The notes beneath the pieces were generated by a model. That model was not told the origin of the DNA and did not search any database. It was given only the letters and a program-made list of their open reading frames with translations. Below, piece by piece: positions 50,868 through 59,687 of a stretch of DNA of 64,000 bases. Each line of letters opens with the position of its first letter. Position 1 is the first letter of the stretch. The position numbers were made by a program, and so were the translations under genes. The stretch is from assembly GCF_014640635.1 (NCBI RefSeq), contig NZ_BMHI01000003.1:434001-498000 (forward strand), read 5' to 3'. The stretch comes from Flexivirga endophytica. GTDB taxonomy: Bacteria; Actinomycetota; Actinomycetes; Actinomycetales; Dermatophilaceae.

Positions 50868-51473
50868 TCACTCGGCCCAATGCAACACGGCGCTGGCCAC
50901 CCAGGCGATGCCGGTGGCCGTCTTCTCCGGGGTGGAACTGGGCTGGATGACATGGCTGAGCACGGTGCGCACGATGACATCGACGCCGATGTCGAGTTGC
51001 GCACGGTCCAGCGGTAGCTGGAAGCGCAGCATGCCGTCCGTCACCACGCGCTTCGCGGTGGCCAGCAACTGCTCGTTGTCGGTGGTCAGCAACGGCAGCA
51101 ACTCCGAATTGGCACCGTGCGAGCCGGCGACGGCGGCGCGCAACAGCGGACTCTTCCGGCTGAGGAGCAACACACCCAGCGCGGCGTCGTGCACCGCCTT
51201 CACCGGGTCGCCGCCACTGCCCTCGAATGCGTCGACCACCTTGCCGAGGAAGACCGACAGCTCCGACATGACCAGCGCCTGAGCGAGCGCCGGCTTGCTG
51301 CCGAAGGTGTTGTAGACCGACTGACGGGAGACCCCGGCCTCGTCGGCCAGCCGCGACATGGTCATTTTCGACCACCCGTCCGCGACCGTCATCGTGGCCG
51401 CCACCCGCAGCAGGCGGGTGCGCAGATCCTCGTCTGCGGGCGATGCCGACGTCACGAGCGCGAGTCTAAGCAT
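50868..51473 (-). CDS. TetR-family regulator, last gene of the alkane cluster
   Basis: 201 residues, or 195 if the GTG at 51455 is used. The HTH is at residues ~38-60 ('MTMSRLADEAGVSRQSVYNTF'), followed by a helical effector domain. It lies 48 bp after the reductase gene and in the same direction as alkB, ferredoxin and reductase, an arrangement seen in actinobacterial alk clusters where a TetR protein represses alkB until alkanes or fatty acids are sensed. The likely operator is the palindrome at 54486-54512. Confidence 0.88.
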   Translation of the reverse strand: MLRLALVTSASPADEDLRTRLLRVAATMTVADGWSKMTMSRLADEAGVSRQSVYNTFGSKPALAQALVMSELSVFLGKVVDAFEGSGGDPVKAVHDAALGVLLLSRKSPLLRAAVAGSHGANSELLPLLTTDNEQLLATAKRVVTDGMLRFQLPLDRAQLDIGVDVIVRTVLSHVIQPSSTPEKTATGIAWVASAVLHWAE

Positions 51474-51520
51474 GCGTGCCGCCGATTGCCCGCCGGCCGG
51501 CGAAACCGCCGGCGCCCGCT

Positions 51521-52750
51521 TCAGACCGCCGCCCGGTCGTGGGCGCCCGCCTCGGCGAGCGCGTCCTCGAAAGGCGCGTGCCCGACGATGTGGCGGCGGT
51601 AGCGCATGATCTCCCGCTGCCCGTTGACGGTGAACGCACCGACGACCCGGTCACCGCGCCGATAGAGGGCGAGGAACTGCTCCGGCTCCGGTCGTATGAC
51701 GCGCGCTTCGTCCGCGGTCGGCACGCCGACGAACTGCAGCCGGTGCCCGTGCCAATCGGACCAGAAGTAGGGCACGGTCTGCAACGGACGGGCGGTGTCG
51801 GGGTCGAGGAGGTGGCGGGCCGCGGCGGCGCCCTGCTCGGCGGCGCTGGTCCAGTGCTCCAGCCGCACCACCTCGTCGTCGAAGACGGAAAGCGGTGCGT
51901 GGGCGACGTCGCCGGCGGCATACACACCGGGTGCTCTCGTCGCCAGCGTCGCGTCGACGAGCACGCCGCCGTCGCGGTGCAGTGCCAGTCCGGAGTCGCG
52001 CAACCAGCCGGTCGCGGGGCGGGCGCCGATGCCGAGCACGACGAGTTCGGCCGGCAGGTAATTGCCGTCGCCGAGCGTCAATCCCGTGACGCCCGAAGCG
52101 TTCTGGTGCACCTCGGTGACCTGGGTGCCGACGCGCAGGTCGACGCCGGCCGATCGGTGGAGGCCGGTGAGCACGTCGGCGACGGAGGGCCCTACCGATC
52201 GGGTCAGCGGCTGGGGTGCAGCCTCGATCACGGTGACGGGCAGGTCCCGTGCCCGGGCGGCAGAGGCGACCTCGGAGCCGATGAAACCGGCCCCGATCAC
52301 CGCGACTCGCTTCCCCGCGTCGAGCGCTGCCCGGATCGCGAGTGCGTCGACGGCGGTGCGCAGCGGGTGCACGCCGGGCACTCCGGCGCCCAGCGGCCAC
52401 GCGTTGGCGGCCGCGCCGGTGGCGATGATCAGCCCGTCGTAGTCGACCCGGTCAGCCCCGACGAGCACCCGGCGGTGATCGATGTCGAGACCGGTCGCCG
52501 GCGCTCCGCAGCGCAGGTCGACCCCGAGCTCGGTCCGCAGGTGCTCCTCGGTGTGGAACGGCGACACGCTCGCCGGGGCGTCGGCGCGCAGCAGCGCCTT
52601 CGACAGCGGCGGCCGGTCGTATGGCGCACTGCGCTCCGCGCCGATGAGCGTGATCGAGCCGGTGAACCCCGCCCGCCGGGCCGCCTCGACGGCGCGCAGG
52701 CCGGCCAGCGAGGCACCGACGACGACCAGGCGTCGTAGGTCCGTGGTCAC
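51521..52750 (-). CDS. FAD-dependent ferredoxin/rubredoxin reductase
   Basis: 409 residues. Dinucleotide-binding motifs are 'VVVGASLAGLRAVEAARRAG' (FAD) near residue 11, 'VAVIGAGFIGSEVASAARA' (NAD(P)H) near 146 and 'GVYAAGDVAHAP' (second FAD contact) near 275. The C-terminal reductase domain contains 'PYFWSDWHGHRLQFVG'. This is the putidaredoxin/rhodocoxin reductase type. It should pass electrons from NADH to the small ferredoxin and/or the rubredoxin part of AlkB. Seven bases separate it from the ferredoxin gene. Confidence 0.92.
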   Translation of the reverse strand: MTTDLRRLVVVGASLAGLRAVEAARRAGFTGSITLIGAERSAPYDRPPLSKALLRADAPASVSPFHTEEHLRTELGVDLRCGAPATGLDIDHRRVLVGADRVDYDGLIIATGAAANAWPLGAGVPGVHPLRTAVDALAIRAALDAGKRVAVIGAGFIGSEVASAARARDLPVTVIEAAPQPLTRSVGPSVADVLTGLHRSAGVDLRVGTQVTEVHQNASGVTGLTLGDGNYLPAELVVLGIGARPATGWLRDSGLALHRDGGVLVDATLATRAPGVYAAGDVAHAPLSVFDDEVVRLEHWTSAAEQGAAAARHLLDPDTARPLQTVPYFWSDWHGHRLQFVGVPTADEARVIRPEPEQFLALYRRGDRVVGAFTVNGQREIMRYRRHIVGHAPFEDALAEAGAHDRAAV

Positions 52751-52757
52751 CGGCTGC

Positions 52758-52949
52758 TCAGTCCTGCATGGTCAGGGCGAGCACGGGGCAGGCGTCGACC
52801 GCCGCCTGCAGGTCCTGCCGGCGCGACTCGTCCGGTGACGCGTCGTGGATCACGACGTGCCCCTCGGGACCGACCTCGAAGATGTCCGGCGCCATCGCCT
52901 CGCACATCCCGAGACCCTCGCACTGACCGATGTCCGCGACGATCCGCAT
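52758..52949 (-). CDS. [3Fe-4S]-type ferredoxin
   Basis: 63 residues. Cluster ligands lie in 'GQCEGLGMCEAMAPDIFEV' and 'ACPVLAL', the three-Cys pattern of P450-type 3Fe-4S ferredoxins. Its ATG overlaps the alkB stop (TGATG). It is an electron carrier in the alkane oxidation chain; because AlkB already carries a rubredoxin, the ferredoxin may be an additional or alternative donor. Confidence 0.88.
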   Translation of the reverse strand: MRIVADIGQCEGLGMCEAMAPDIFEVGPEGHVVIHDASPDESRRQDLQAAVDACPVLALTMQD

Positions 52950-54460
52950 CACGCCACCTCTCGCGACGCAGTGATCGGGATGAAGTCGAGCTTCTCGCGG
53001 ACCCCGCAGTCCGGGCAGCACCACGTGTCGGGGATCTGGTCCCACGGCGTGCCGGCGGGAAAGCCCTCCCGGGGTGCGCCGGTGCGCTCGTCATACTCAT
53101 AGCCGCAACCGGGGCAGCGGCCACCGTGCCCGCCGGCCTGGTCATGCACCGAGGTGTCCCTGCCGACGACCTCCAAGGGTGCGGCGTCCGGGCGGGCGCC
53201 ATACCGGGCGAGGATCTTCTCGCGCTTGCGCGGCGAGATGTTGGCCAGCGAGATGTCGCCGTCGAAGTGGGCGAGCACGCGCGGGTCCATGACCTTGCGC
53301 CATACGGCGGGAACTATCGCCAGCACGATCATGCCGGCGTATCCCGTTGGCAGCACTGGGGATTCCTTGTAGTCGCGCAGCGCCTGATAGCGACGGGTCG
53401 GGTTCGCGTGGTGGTCGCTGTGTCGCTGCAGGTGGTAGAGCAGCACATTGGTCGCGATGTTGTTGGAGTTCCAGCTGTGGCTCGGGTTGACGCGTTCGTA
53501 GCGGACCTTGCCCGGCACGCCGACCTTCTGTCGCCGCATGCCGTAGTGCTCCATGTAGTTGATGACCTCCAGCAACGAGAAGCCGACGACTCCCTGGATC
53601 ACCAGGTAGGGCAACACTTTCCAGCCGAACAGCGCGACGATGGCACCCCACAGCACGACCGACATCAGCCAGGCGTTGAGCACGTCGTTGCCGATCCGGA
53701 AGGGGTGCTTGTCACGGCGGGCATAGCGCCGCTTCTCCAGGCCCCAGGCGCTCTTGAGCGAGCCGATGACCGTGCGCGGCCAGAACTGGTAGAAGTTCTC
53801 ACCGATCCGGCTGCTCGCCGGGTCCTCCGGGGTGGCGACGCGCACGTGGTGGCCACGGTTGTGCTCGATGTAGAAGTGGCCGTAGAAGCTTTGCGCCAGA
53901 GCGATCTTCGACAACCAGCGCTCGTGACTCTCGCGCTTGTGCCCGAGCTCGTGCGCGGTGTTGATGCCGATGCCGCCGACGCACCCGATCGAGATGGCGC
54001 CCGCGACCTTGTCCAGCACGCTCAGGTCCCACGGCTGCACGAAGCGGTGCGGCAGGTTGGCCAGCGCCCAGTCGTAGCCGGCGGTGTGCTGCAGCACCCA
54101 GCCCACCGGGTTGACGCCGCCGATGATCGCCATGATCGCGAAAAGCCCGGCGAACTGCAGCGGCAGATACATGTAGACGATCCACCGGTAGTACTTGTCG
54201 TTCTCCAACGCCTCGATGACGTCGTCGGGCGGATTGCTGCGGTCGAGGCCGGCCGCGAGGTCGATCGCCGGCACGATGCCGAGGATCAGGATCGGCCCGG
54301 CCCAGAGGAAGACCGACCACGCCGTCAGCGCATAGAGCGCGTAGACGGCGACGAACGCCGACGGTATGACGAGACCGATCAGCCAGAGATAGCGCTTCTT
54401 GTCGTGCCACTCCTGGGTCGAGTCGCCGGGAACTGTTCCGGATGCGTCCAACACCGCCAT
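52949..54460 (-). CDS. alkB: alkane 1-monooxygenase AlkB fused to a C-terminal rubredoxin
   Basis: 503 residues. Six membrane segments in residues ~25-300 carry the di-iron His boxes HELGH (170-174), EHNRGHH (199-205) and LQRHSDHH (344-351), plus the AlkB signature NYMEHYG (301-307). After a linker, residues 449-490 form a rubredoxin with Cys at 449, 452, 482 and 485 ('CPGCGYEYDE', 'CCPDCG'). It hydroxylates the terminal carbon of n-alkanes at the membrane. The fused rubredoxin removes the need for a separate electron donor, as known from several actinomycetes. First gene of the cluster, behind the operator at 54486-54512. Confidence 0.96.
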   Translation of the reverse strand: MAVLDASGTVPGDSTQEWHDKKRYLWLIGLVIPSAFVAVYALYALTAWSVFLWAGPILILGIVPAIDLAAGLDRSNPPDDVIEALENDKYYRWIVYMYLPLQFAGLFAIMAIIGGVNPVGWVLQHTAGYDWALANLPHRFVQPWDLSVLDKVAGAISIGCVGGIGINTAHELGHKRESHERWLSKIALAQSFYGHFYIEHNRGHHVRVATPEDPASSRIGENFYQFWPRTVIGSLKSAWGLEKRRYARRDKHPFRIGNDVLNAWLMSVVLWGAIVALFGWKVLPYLVIQGVVGFSLLEVINYMEHYGMRRQKVGVPGKVRYERVNPSHSWNSNNIATNVLLYHLQRHSDHHANPTRRYQALRDYKESPVLPTGYAGMIVLAIVPAVWRKVMDPRVLAHFDGDISLANISPRKREKILARYGARPDAAPLEVVGRDTSVHDQAGGHGGRCPGCGYEYDERTGAPREGFPAGTPWDQIPDTWCCPDCGVREKLDFIPITASREVA

Positions 54461-54485
54461 CGTGTGACTCCCATCACGTCGCTTG

Positions 54486-54512
54486 CTTTACAAAAGCATG
54501 TCGTTTGTAAAG
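54486..54512. promoter_or_regulatory. perfect palindromic operator upstream of alkB
   Basis: CTTTACAAA (54486-54494) and TTTGTAAAG (54504-54512) are perfect inverted arms around a 9-base centre, 26 bp before the alkB start. It is a likely binding site for the TetR protein encoded at the end of the cluster. Confidence 0.7.
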
Positions 54513-54636
54513 TGACGCTGTCAAGACCCTTCTTACGCGAAGTTCAGTAGCTTGCTGCGCACGCACAGAATCGGGAGACATAATCGAGCGGTGCGGCCCG
54601 GCCGGCCGCGGGGATACGACGAGGGGACGATGCCCG

Positions 54637-55404
54637 GTGGGAAGACACTCCAGCCGACGCACGAAAGGCACGATCGCGATCGTCGCCGGCGCCGCGATCG
54701 CGGTCGCGGGGGGTGTGACGCTCGTCCACGGACTCACCAGTGACGACTCGCCCGCCGCCCCGATCAACGCGGCGAGCTCTCCGACGGGTCCGGGGTCGTC
54801 CAGCTCGAGCGGGTCGGCGGGGAGCAGTTCGTCGTCGAGCCACTCGCCCAAGAAGCACAGTGCGAGCTCGTCGAAGTCCGCGAAGCACGCCACGCGCAAG
54901 GCCTCCGCACTGCCGGAGCCGAAGAGCAACAGCAAACCCGTCGAGATCGCGAATCCCGCTGGGGCTGCGTGCATTCCGAAAAGCCTGACGGTCAAGAGCG
55001 TCGGCATCGTCGGTGAGCGTGTGGTGCCGATGGGCACCAACTCACAGGGTCAGATCTACCCGCCCGCGCACACCACGATGTGGTACAACCGCTCGACCCA
55101 GCCCGGCCAGGACGGCATCTCGGTCATCGCCGGTCACGTCACGTATGACGGCCCGGACAACTTCTACAACCTGCGCAACGTCCCGACCGGTGCCCGGGTG
55201 AAGGTGGTCTGCAGCAACGACAAGGTCGTCGAGTTGACCGTCACGCACAAGGAGTCGGTGACCAAGACGGCGTTGACGACCGATCAGCGGGTGTGGGGCG
55301 GCAGCTCGACCCCGGTGGTGACCCTGGTGACCTGTGACATCGCCTCACCCATGGTCAACGGCCACCACCTGAGCAATTACGTGGTCTGGACCAAACCGGC
55401 CTGA
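54637..55404 (+). CDS. class F-like sortase with altered arginine position
   Basis: 255 residues. One membrane anchor (about 12-32), a long Ser-rich linker to ~residue 105, then a sortase domain. The catalytic His is in 'VIAGHVTYDG' and the catalytic Cys in 'VTLVTCDI'. The usual third residue, an Arg in a 'Y-R-x-N-V-V' segment near the end, is not evident: the matching stretch reads 'GHHLSNYVVW'. Sortases cut an LPxTG-type signal and join it to a wall nucleophile. It starts at GTG 54637 after GAGGGG. Activity should be treated as uncertain because of the missing Arg. Confidence 0.82.
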   Translation: MGRHSSRRTKGTIAIVAGAAIAVAGGVTLVHGLTSDDSPAAPINAASSPTGPGSSSSSGSAGSSSSSSHSPKKHSASSSKSAKHATRKASALPEPKSNSKPVEIANPAGAACIPKSLTVKSVGIVGERVVPMGTNSQGQIYPPAHTTMWYNRSTQPGQDGISVIAGHVTYDGPDNFYNLRNVPTGARVKVVCSNDKVVELTVTHKESVTKTALTTDQRVWGGSSTPVVTLVTCDIASPMVNGHHLSNYVVWTKPA

Positions 55405-55468
55405 TCCGTCGGCCGGTTCGGTTCCGCCGTGCCGGAGTCTCCCCAGTGTCAGGTTGCGCACGCGCTCC

Positions 55469-55617
55469 GTCCCCACCGACCGACCGTCGGCACTTCGGGA
55501 CACCCTCCAGCGCCCAACCCGTCCCCACGGACCGACCGTCGGCACTTCGGGACACACTCCAGCGCCCAACCCGTCCCCACGGACCGACCGTCGGCACTTC
55601 GGGACACCCTCCAGCCC
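55469..55617. repeat. 52-bp tandem repeat, 2.9 copies
   Basis: Copies start at 55469, 55521 and 55573 and differ at very few positions. Each holds the palindrome ccgaccgtcgg and the word cacttcgggacac. It lies between the convergent sortase and pheA genes and may work as a multiple terminator. Confidence 0.9.
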
Positions 55618-55648
55618 GGCCGTCGTGCGAAGAGTCGAGCCAGACGAC

Positions 55649-56503
55649 TCAGTGCCGCTCGGGGGACGCGGGGTAGACACCGAGGATCTTGACGTCGGTG
55701 GTGAAGAAGCGCAGCTCGTCCAGCGCGAGCTTCAGGCCCGGGTCCTCGGGGTGCCCGTCGACCTCGCTGAGGAACTGCGTCGCGGCGAACTTGCCGCCCA
55801 CCATGTAGGACTCGAGCTTGGTCATGTTGATGCCATTGGTGGCGAAGCCGCCCAGTGCCTTGTAGAGCGCGGCCGGGATGTTGCGCACGTTGAAGATGAA
55901 GCTGGTCACCATCGGACCCGAGCCACGCGGCGGCACGATGAACTCCCGCGACAGCACCACGAAGCGGGTCGTGTTGTGGTCCTCGTCCTCGATGTCCTCG
56001 CGCAGCACGTCCAGGCCGTAGATCGACGCGGCCAGCGGCGGGCTGATCGCAGCCATGGTGGGGTCGGCCGCCTCGGCGACCTCGCGCGCGGCGCCCGCGG
56101 TATCACCGGAGATCACCGGCTCCAGGCCGAGCTCCCGTATGACGTTGCGGCACTGCCCGAGCGCGTGCACGTGGCTGTGCACGGTCCGCAGCTGGTCGAT
56201 CGACGCACCCGGAACACCCAGCAGCGAGAACCGGATCCGGTGGAAGTGCTCCCCGACGATGTGCAGGCCGCTGGTCGGCAGGAAGTGATGTATGTCGGAG
56301 ACGCGCCCCGCCAGCGAGTTGTCGATCGGGATCAGCGCGAGATCGGCACTCGGCCCGTCGTCGTCGGTGCGTTCCACCGCGGCGAAGGCGTCCTCGAACG
56401 ACGCGCACGGCACGGACTCCAGGTAGGGAAATTCGCGCTCGCACACCGCGTGCGAGTTGGAGCCGGGTTCGCCCTGGTAGGCGATGCGTCGAGGTTGGAT
56501 CAC
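55649..56503 (-). CDS. pheA: prephenate dehydratase
   Basis: 284 residues. A periplasmic-binding-like catalytic domain (about 5-185: 'AYQGEPGSNSHAV', 'IPIDNSLAGRVSDIH', 'NTTRFVVLS' with the catalytic Thr/Arg/Phe) precedes an ACT regulatory domain (~200-275). The ACT domain has 'LESYMVGGKF' instead of the common ESRP, as in one known subfamily, so feedback control by phenylalanine may differ. It converts prephenate to phenylpyruvate in phenylalanine synthesis. Convergent with the sortase gene. Confidence 0.93.
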   Translation of the reverse strand: MIQPRRIAYQGEPGSNSHAVCEREFPYLESVPCASFEDAFAAVERTDDDGPSADLALIPIDNSLAGRVSDIHHFLPTSGLHIVGEHFHRIRFSLLGVPGASIDQLRTVHSHVHALGQCRNVIRELGLEPVISGDTAGAAREVAEAADPTMAAISPPLAASIYGLDVLREDIEDEDHNTTRFVVLSREFIVPPRGSGPMVTSFIFNVRNIPAALYKALGGFATNGINMTKLESYMVGGKFAATQFLSEVDGHPEDPGLKLALDELRFFTTDVKILGVYPASPERH

Positions 56504-56637
56504 GTCCGAAGTTTACGAACGCCGCCCGGGGCACGCGTCGACGCACCGTCATACGGACGGGAATGCGGGGCGATTCACATCCGCCATACACCATTTGGGA
56601 TGCGGCATTGCTGGTTTCGTCCCGTAACCTTTGCCCG

Positions 56638-58887
56638 GTGTTCCGACGGTGGCTTGTGTGCGTGGTGTGTGTCGCTGTCGTCGCCGTCGGTGGGTCGTAC
56701 CTGATCTCGTTCCTGACCCAGTGGCCCGCCGCCGAGAAGATCAGTCAGCCCGGACCACTCATCGTCGTCAGCCAGCCGACGCTGTCCTGGGACCAGGTGA
56801 GCGCGAAGAAGACGCCGAACCTGTGGAAGCTGGCCGAGGACGGCGCAGTCGGCTCGTTGACCACCCGCAGTCTCAGCTCGCACAGCTGCGACGGCCAGTC
56901 GTGGCTGACTTTCGGCGCGGGCAAGCGCACCAGCGAGGGCAAACGCGTTCCGATGACTGCGCCCGGCGAGACGCCGAAGAAGTGCTGGTCGCCCGCACCG
57001 CCGAATCCGATCACCTCGGAGTCGACCACCGGCTCGGGTGCCCCGGCGGTCTACCCGGCGTGGCCGCGGGTGCGCCACCGGGCGCTGTCCCGGTCGGTCC
57101 CCGCCGACCCGTCACACATCGCCACCCGGCTCACCGGCGCCGGTCAGTGCATCACCTCCGCCGGCCAGTACGCATCGCTGGCGGCCGCGAACGCCCAGGG
57201 GCGGGTCGAGCACTACGTCGCCGATCCGGCCACCGTCGACATCAACGCCTGCCCGATCACGTTCATCAGCCTGCAGTCCATCGACGACAAACTGCTGGGG
57301 AAACTGCTGGCCAAGGCGCCCGCGAACGCGACGGTCGTGGTCGCCGGGTTCTCCGATGCCACCGGCCCGGAGGTGCTGCACAGCGTCGTGATCAACGGCC
57401 CGGGCGTCACCCACGGCCTGCTCACCTCCAACTCGACCCGCCAGCCGGGGGTCGTGCAACTGACCGACCTGTCCGCGCTGGTCTTCGCCCGGCTCGGCGA
57501 CAAGGCACCGCACCAGCCGGAGGGACGGCGCCCGGCCGTGCAGCCGCGGCCGGCGGGCGACAGCGCGATCACCGACGCCGGCATGGTCGCGATGCAACTG
57601 CGCGTGGAGCACGGCCTGTCAGCGGACTTCCTGACCCGGTTCGTGGTGGCGATGGTGGTGTTGCTGGGCGCCGGCGTCGTCTGGTGGTGGCTCCGTCGTC
57701 GTCGCGCGCAACAGTCCGGCGTCCCCGCCGGCTCGAGCACACCGCTGCGGTGGTGGCTGAGCGGGTGCGCGGCCGTGACCGCCTCGATGCCGGTCAGCAC
57801 CTGGCTGATCGGGCTGGTGCCCTGGTGGGACGCGCCCGAACCCCGCACCGCGCTGGGCTGGGGAGTGGTGGGCTTCGCCGTAGTCATCGCGGCCCTCGCG
57901 TTGCTCGGCCCCTGGCGCCGCTACCCCATCGGCGCACCGCTGTTCATCGCTTTCGTGACGTTGTCGGTGCTGCTGTTGGACGTCATACACGGGACGCCGT
58001 TGCAGTTCGTCTCGATGATGGGTCTGCAGCCGGTGTATGGCGGCCGGTTCTACGGCATGGGCAACGTCGGCGACGCCCTGATCGCCACGTCGTCGCTGTT
58101 GATCTGCGCGCTGCTGGCCGGAGTGCTGATCCGCGGCGGGCACCGGAAACTCGCTGCCACCACGGTCATCCTGATCGGGCTGGTGACACTGCTCATCGAC
58201 GGCACGCCCACTTGGGGCGCCGACGGGGCAGGCCCGCTCGCGATGTTCCCGGCGTTCGCCTACCTCGCACTCAACGCCGGCGGTCTGGCACTGACCTGGC
58301 GGCGTGCTGCGCTGATCATCGGTTCCGCTGTCGCGATCGTCGGGACGATCAGCGTGCTGGACTACCTGCGACCTCCCCAATACCGCACGCACTTGGGCGA
58401 TTTCGTCGCTCAGATCCGTTACCACGGCGACTTCTCCGGGCTCGAGCGGATCGTGCGGGCCAACTGGACGATGCTGACCAGCAACGGGCTGACCGCACTC
58501 GTGCCGTTGATCCTGATCCTGTCGATCGCCGTGCTGCTGACGCCGTCCCGCTGGCCGGGCCGCCTGCTGTTCCCGCTGGTCCGGCGGGTGCCGATGCTCG
58601 GTGAGGGCCTGGCCGCGATCGTCGTCTGCTGGATCCTGGGTTTCGCGTCCAACGACTCCGGTGTGTCGATCCCGCCGACCGGGTTGCTGCTGCTGGCACC
58701 GCTGCTGATGCTGCTGGCCGCTGCGCCGTCGGGTCATCCGCCGGCCGAGGCACGGGTGAGCGGCACCCTCGCCCACCCGAAGCAGTCGGCCGGCTCCTCT
58801 GCCGATGCCCCGACCAATGCCCCGACCGATGCCTCCGCCGCCACTTCCCCACCGGACGACCCGCAGGTCACCAGCTCGACTTCGTGA
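56638..58887 (+). CDS. large membrane protein with external alkaline-phosphatase-like N-terminal region
   Basis: About 749 residues. One membrane segment (~5-25) and an external ~290-residue domain ('[20 protein letters not shown]', '[13 protein letters not shown]', '[15 protein letters not shown]') resembling alkaline-phosphatase-superfamily folds but without an obvious full metal site are followed by about ten membrane segments (350-700) and a Ser/Ala/Pro-rich tail. Proteins of this layout occur in many actinobacteria without a known function; a role in envelope lipid or polymer metabolism is a guess. Its 3' end overlaps the convergent rpsN gene by 20 bp. Confidence 0.75.
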   Translation: MFRRWLVCVVCVAVVAVGGSYLISFLTQWPAAEKISQPGPLIVVSQPTLSWDQVSAKKTPNLWKLAEDGAVGSLTTRSLSSHSCDGQSWLTFGAGKRTSEGKRVPMTAPGETPKKCWSPAPPNPITSESTTGSGAPAVYPAWPRVRHRALSRSVPADPSHIATRLTGAGQCITSAGQYASLAAANAQGRVEHYVADPATVDINACPITFISLQSIDDKLLGKLLAKAPANATVVVAGFSDATGPEVLHSVVINGPGVTHGLLTSNSTRQPGVVQLTDLSALVFARLGDKAPHQPEGRRPAVQPRPAGDSAITDAGMVAMQLRVEHGLSADFLTRFVVAMVVLLGAGVVWWWLRRRRAQQSGVPAGSSTPLRWWLSGCAAVTASMPVSTWLIGLVPWWDAPEPRTALGWGVVGFAVVIAALALLGPWRRYPIGAPLFIAFVTLSVLLLDVIHGTPLQFVSMMGLQPVYGGRFYGMGNVGDALIATSSLLICALLAGVLIRGGHRKLAATTVILIGLVTLLIDGTPTWGADGAGPLAMFPAFAYLALNAGGLALTWRRAALIIGSAVAIVGTISVLDYLRPPQYRTHLGDFVAQIRYHGDFSGLERIVRANWTMLTSNGLTALVPLILILSIAVLLTPSRWPGRLLFPLVRRVPMLGEGLAAIVVCWILGFASNDSGVSIPPTGLLLLAPLLMLLAAAPSGHPPAEARVSGTLAHPKQSAGSSADAPTNAPTDASAATSPPDDPQVTSSTS

Positions 58888-59170
58888 CCCCCGGCAGCTC
58901 ACCGCGAAGTGCCATCTCCCGGAAGCGGATCCTGGACAGGCCGAACGCCGCGAGGTGACCGCGCGGCCGGCCGTCGACGACGTCGCGGTTGCGCAACCGG
59001 GTCGGCGAGGCGTCGCGCGGCAGCCGGGCGAGCGCTGCACGTGCAGCGTCGCGTTCGTCATCCGTCGGAGCGTTCCTGGCCAGCTGCTTGAGCTCGGCCC
59101 GCCGCGCCGCGTGTTTCGCGACGACCTCCCGACGGCGCCGGTCCGCGGCGATCTTGCTGGTCTTGGCCAT
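58868..59170 (-). CDS. rpsN: 30S ribosomal protein S14, zinc-free paralogue
   Basis: 100 residues, the long S14 form ('[20 protein letters not shown] ... GVTKSSW') without the CxxC zinc ribbon of the short actinobacterial S14. In this phylum such C-minus copies replace the zinc protein when Zur is inactive. It is coupled to rpmG by a TGATG overlap and is last in the rpmB-rpmG-rpsN operon. Confidence 0.95.
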   Translation of the reverse strand: MAKTSKIAADRRRREVVAKHAARRAELKQLARNAPTDDERDAARAALARLPRDASPTRLRNRDVVDGRPRGHLAAFGLSRIRFREMALRGELPGVTKSSW

Positions 59171-59340
59171 CAGCGCGCCTCCTTGAACTCGACGTGTCGT
59201 CGCGCGACCGGGTCGTACCGGCGCAGTCGGAGCCGGTCGGGATCGTTGCGGCGGGACTTCTCGGTCACGTAGCGGTAGCCGGTGCCCGCGGTGGACTCGA
59301 GGACGATTTTCGGCCGGACGTCCTGGCTACGCCGCGCCAT
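59170..59340 (-). CDS. rpmG: 50S ribosomal protein L33, zinc-free paralogue
   Basis: 56 residues, beginning [20 protein letters not shown]. It has no Cys at all, so it is a C-minus L33. Both ends overlap neighbours by TGATG (start with the rpmB stop, stop with the rpsN start), which enforces equal translation. Confidence 0.95.
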   Translation of the reverse strand: MARRSQDVRPKIVLESTAGTGYRYVTEKSRRNDPDRLRLRRYDPVARRHVEFKEAR

Positions 59341-59576
59341 CAGATCCGCTCCCCGCGCGCGACCAACTCGGCCACGACGACGTCGATGCCACGCCGATCG
59401 ATCGTGCGTATGCCGCGGGGACTCACCCGCAGGGTGACCAACCGACCGAGGGACGGCACCCAGTACCTCTTGCGCTGCACGTTGACGTCGAAGCGTCGTT
59501 TGGTGCGCCGGTGCGAGTGGGAGATGCGATGGCCGAAGCCGGGCACCGCTCCGGTGACCTGGCAGTGACGTGACAT
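59340..59576 (-). CDS. rpmB: 50S ribosomal protein L28, zinc-free paralogue
   Basis: 78 residues: '[20 protein letters not shown]' then '[20 protein letters not shown]'. The two zinc CxxC pairs of C-plus L28 are missing; one isolated Cys remains near the N-terminus. It is the first gene of the minus-strand C-minus operon, 14 bp from the Zur-like box at 59591-59611. Confidence 0.94.
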   Translation of the reverse strand: MSRHCQVTGAVPGFGHRISHSHRRTKRRFDVNVQRKRYWVPSLGRLVTLRVSPRGIRTIDRRGIDVVVAELVARGERI

Positions 59577-59590
59577 GATGCCTCCAGATA

Positions 59591-59611
59591 TAATGAGAAT
59601 CGTTCCCATTA
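59591..59611. promoter_or_regulatory. Zur-type operator between divergent zinc-starvation operons
   Basis: TAATGAGAATCGTTCCCATTA is an imperfect 21-bp palindrome (AATGrGAA...TTCyCATT) of the Fur/Zur class. It sits between the start of rpmB (minus) and the COG0523/Mrf-like gene (plus), the usual position for Zur control of C-minus ribosomal genes. Confidence 0.8.
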
Positions 59612-59687
59612 ACTTACAGTGAGGCACCGTGAAACCCGACATCCACCCCCGACACGCGCCCCTCCACGACCACGGTGGTGAGCGCCC

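Noticed and set aside
55469-55617. possible CRISPR array
   Set aside because: The repeats are directly adjacent 52-bp units with no unique spacers, so this is a plain tandem repeat.
57619-59061. 480-codon minus-strand frame rich in Arg, Gln and His
   Set aside because: It is a shadow of the large membrane protein and rpsN; no ribosome binding site or family motif.
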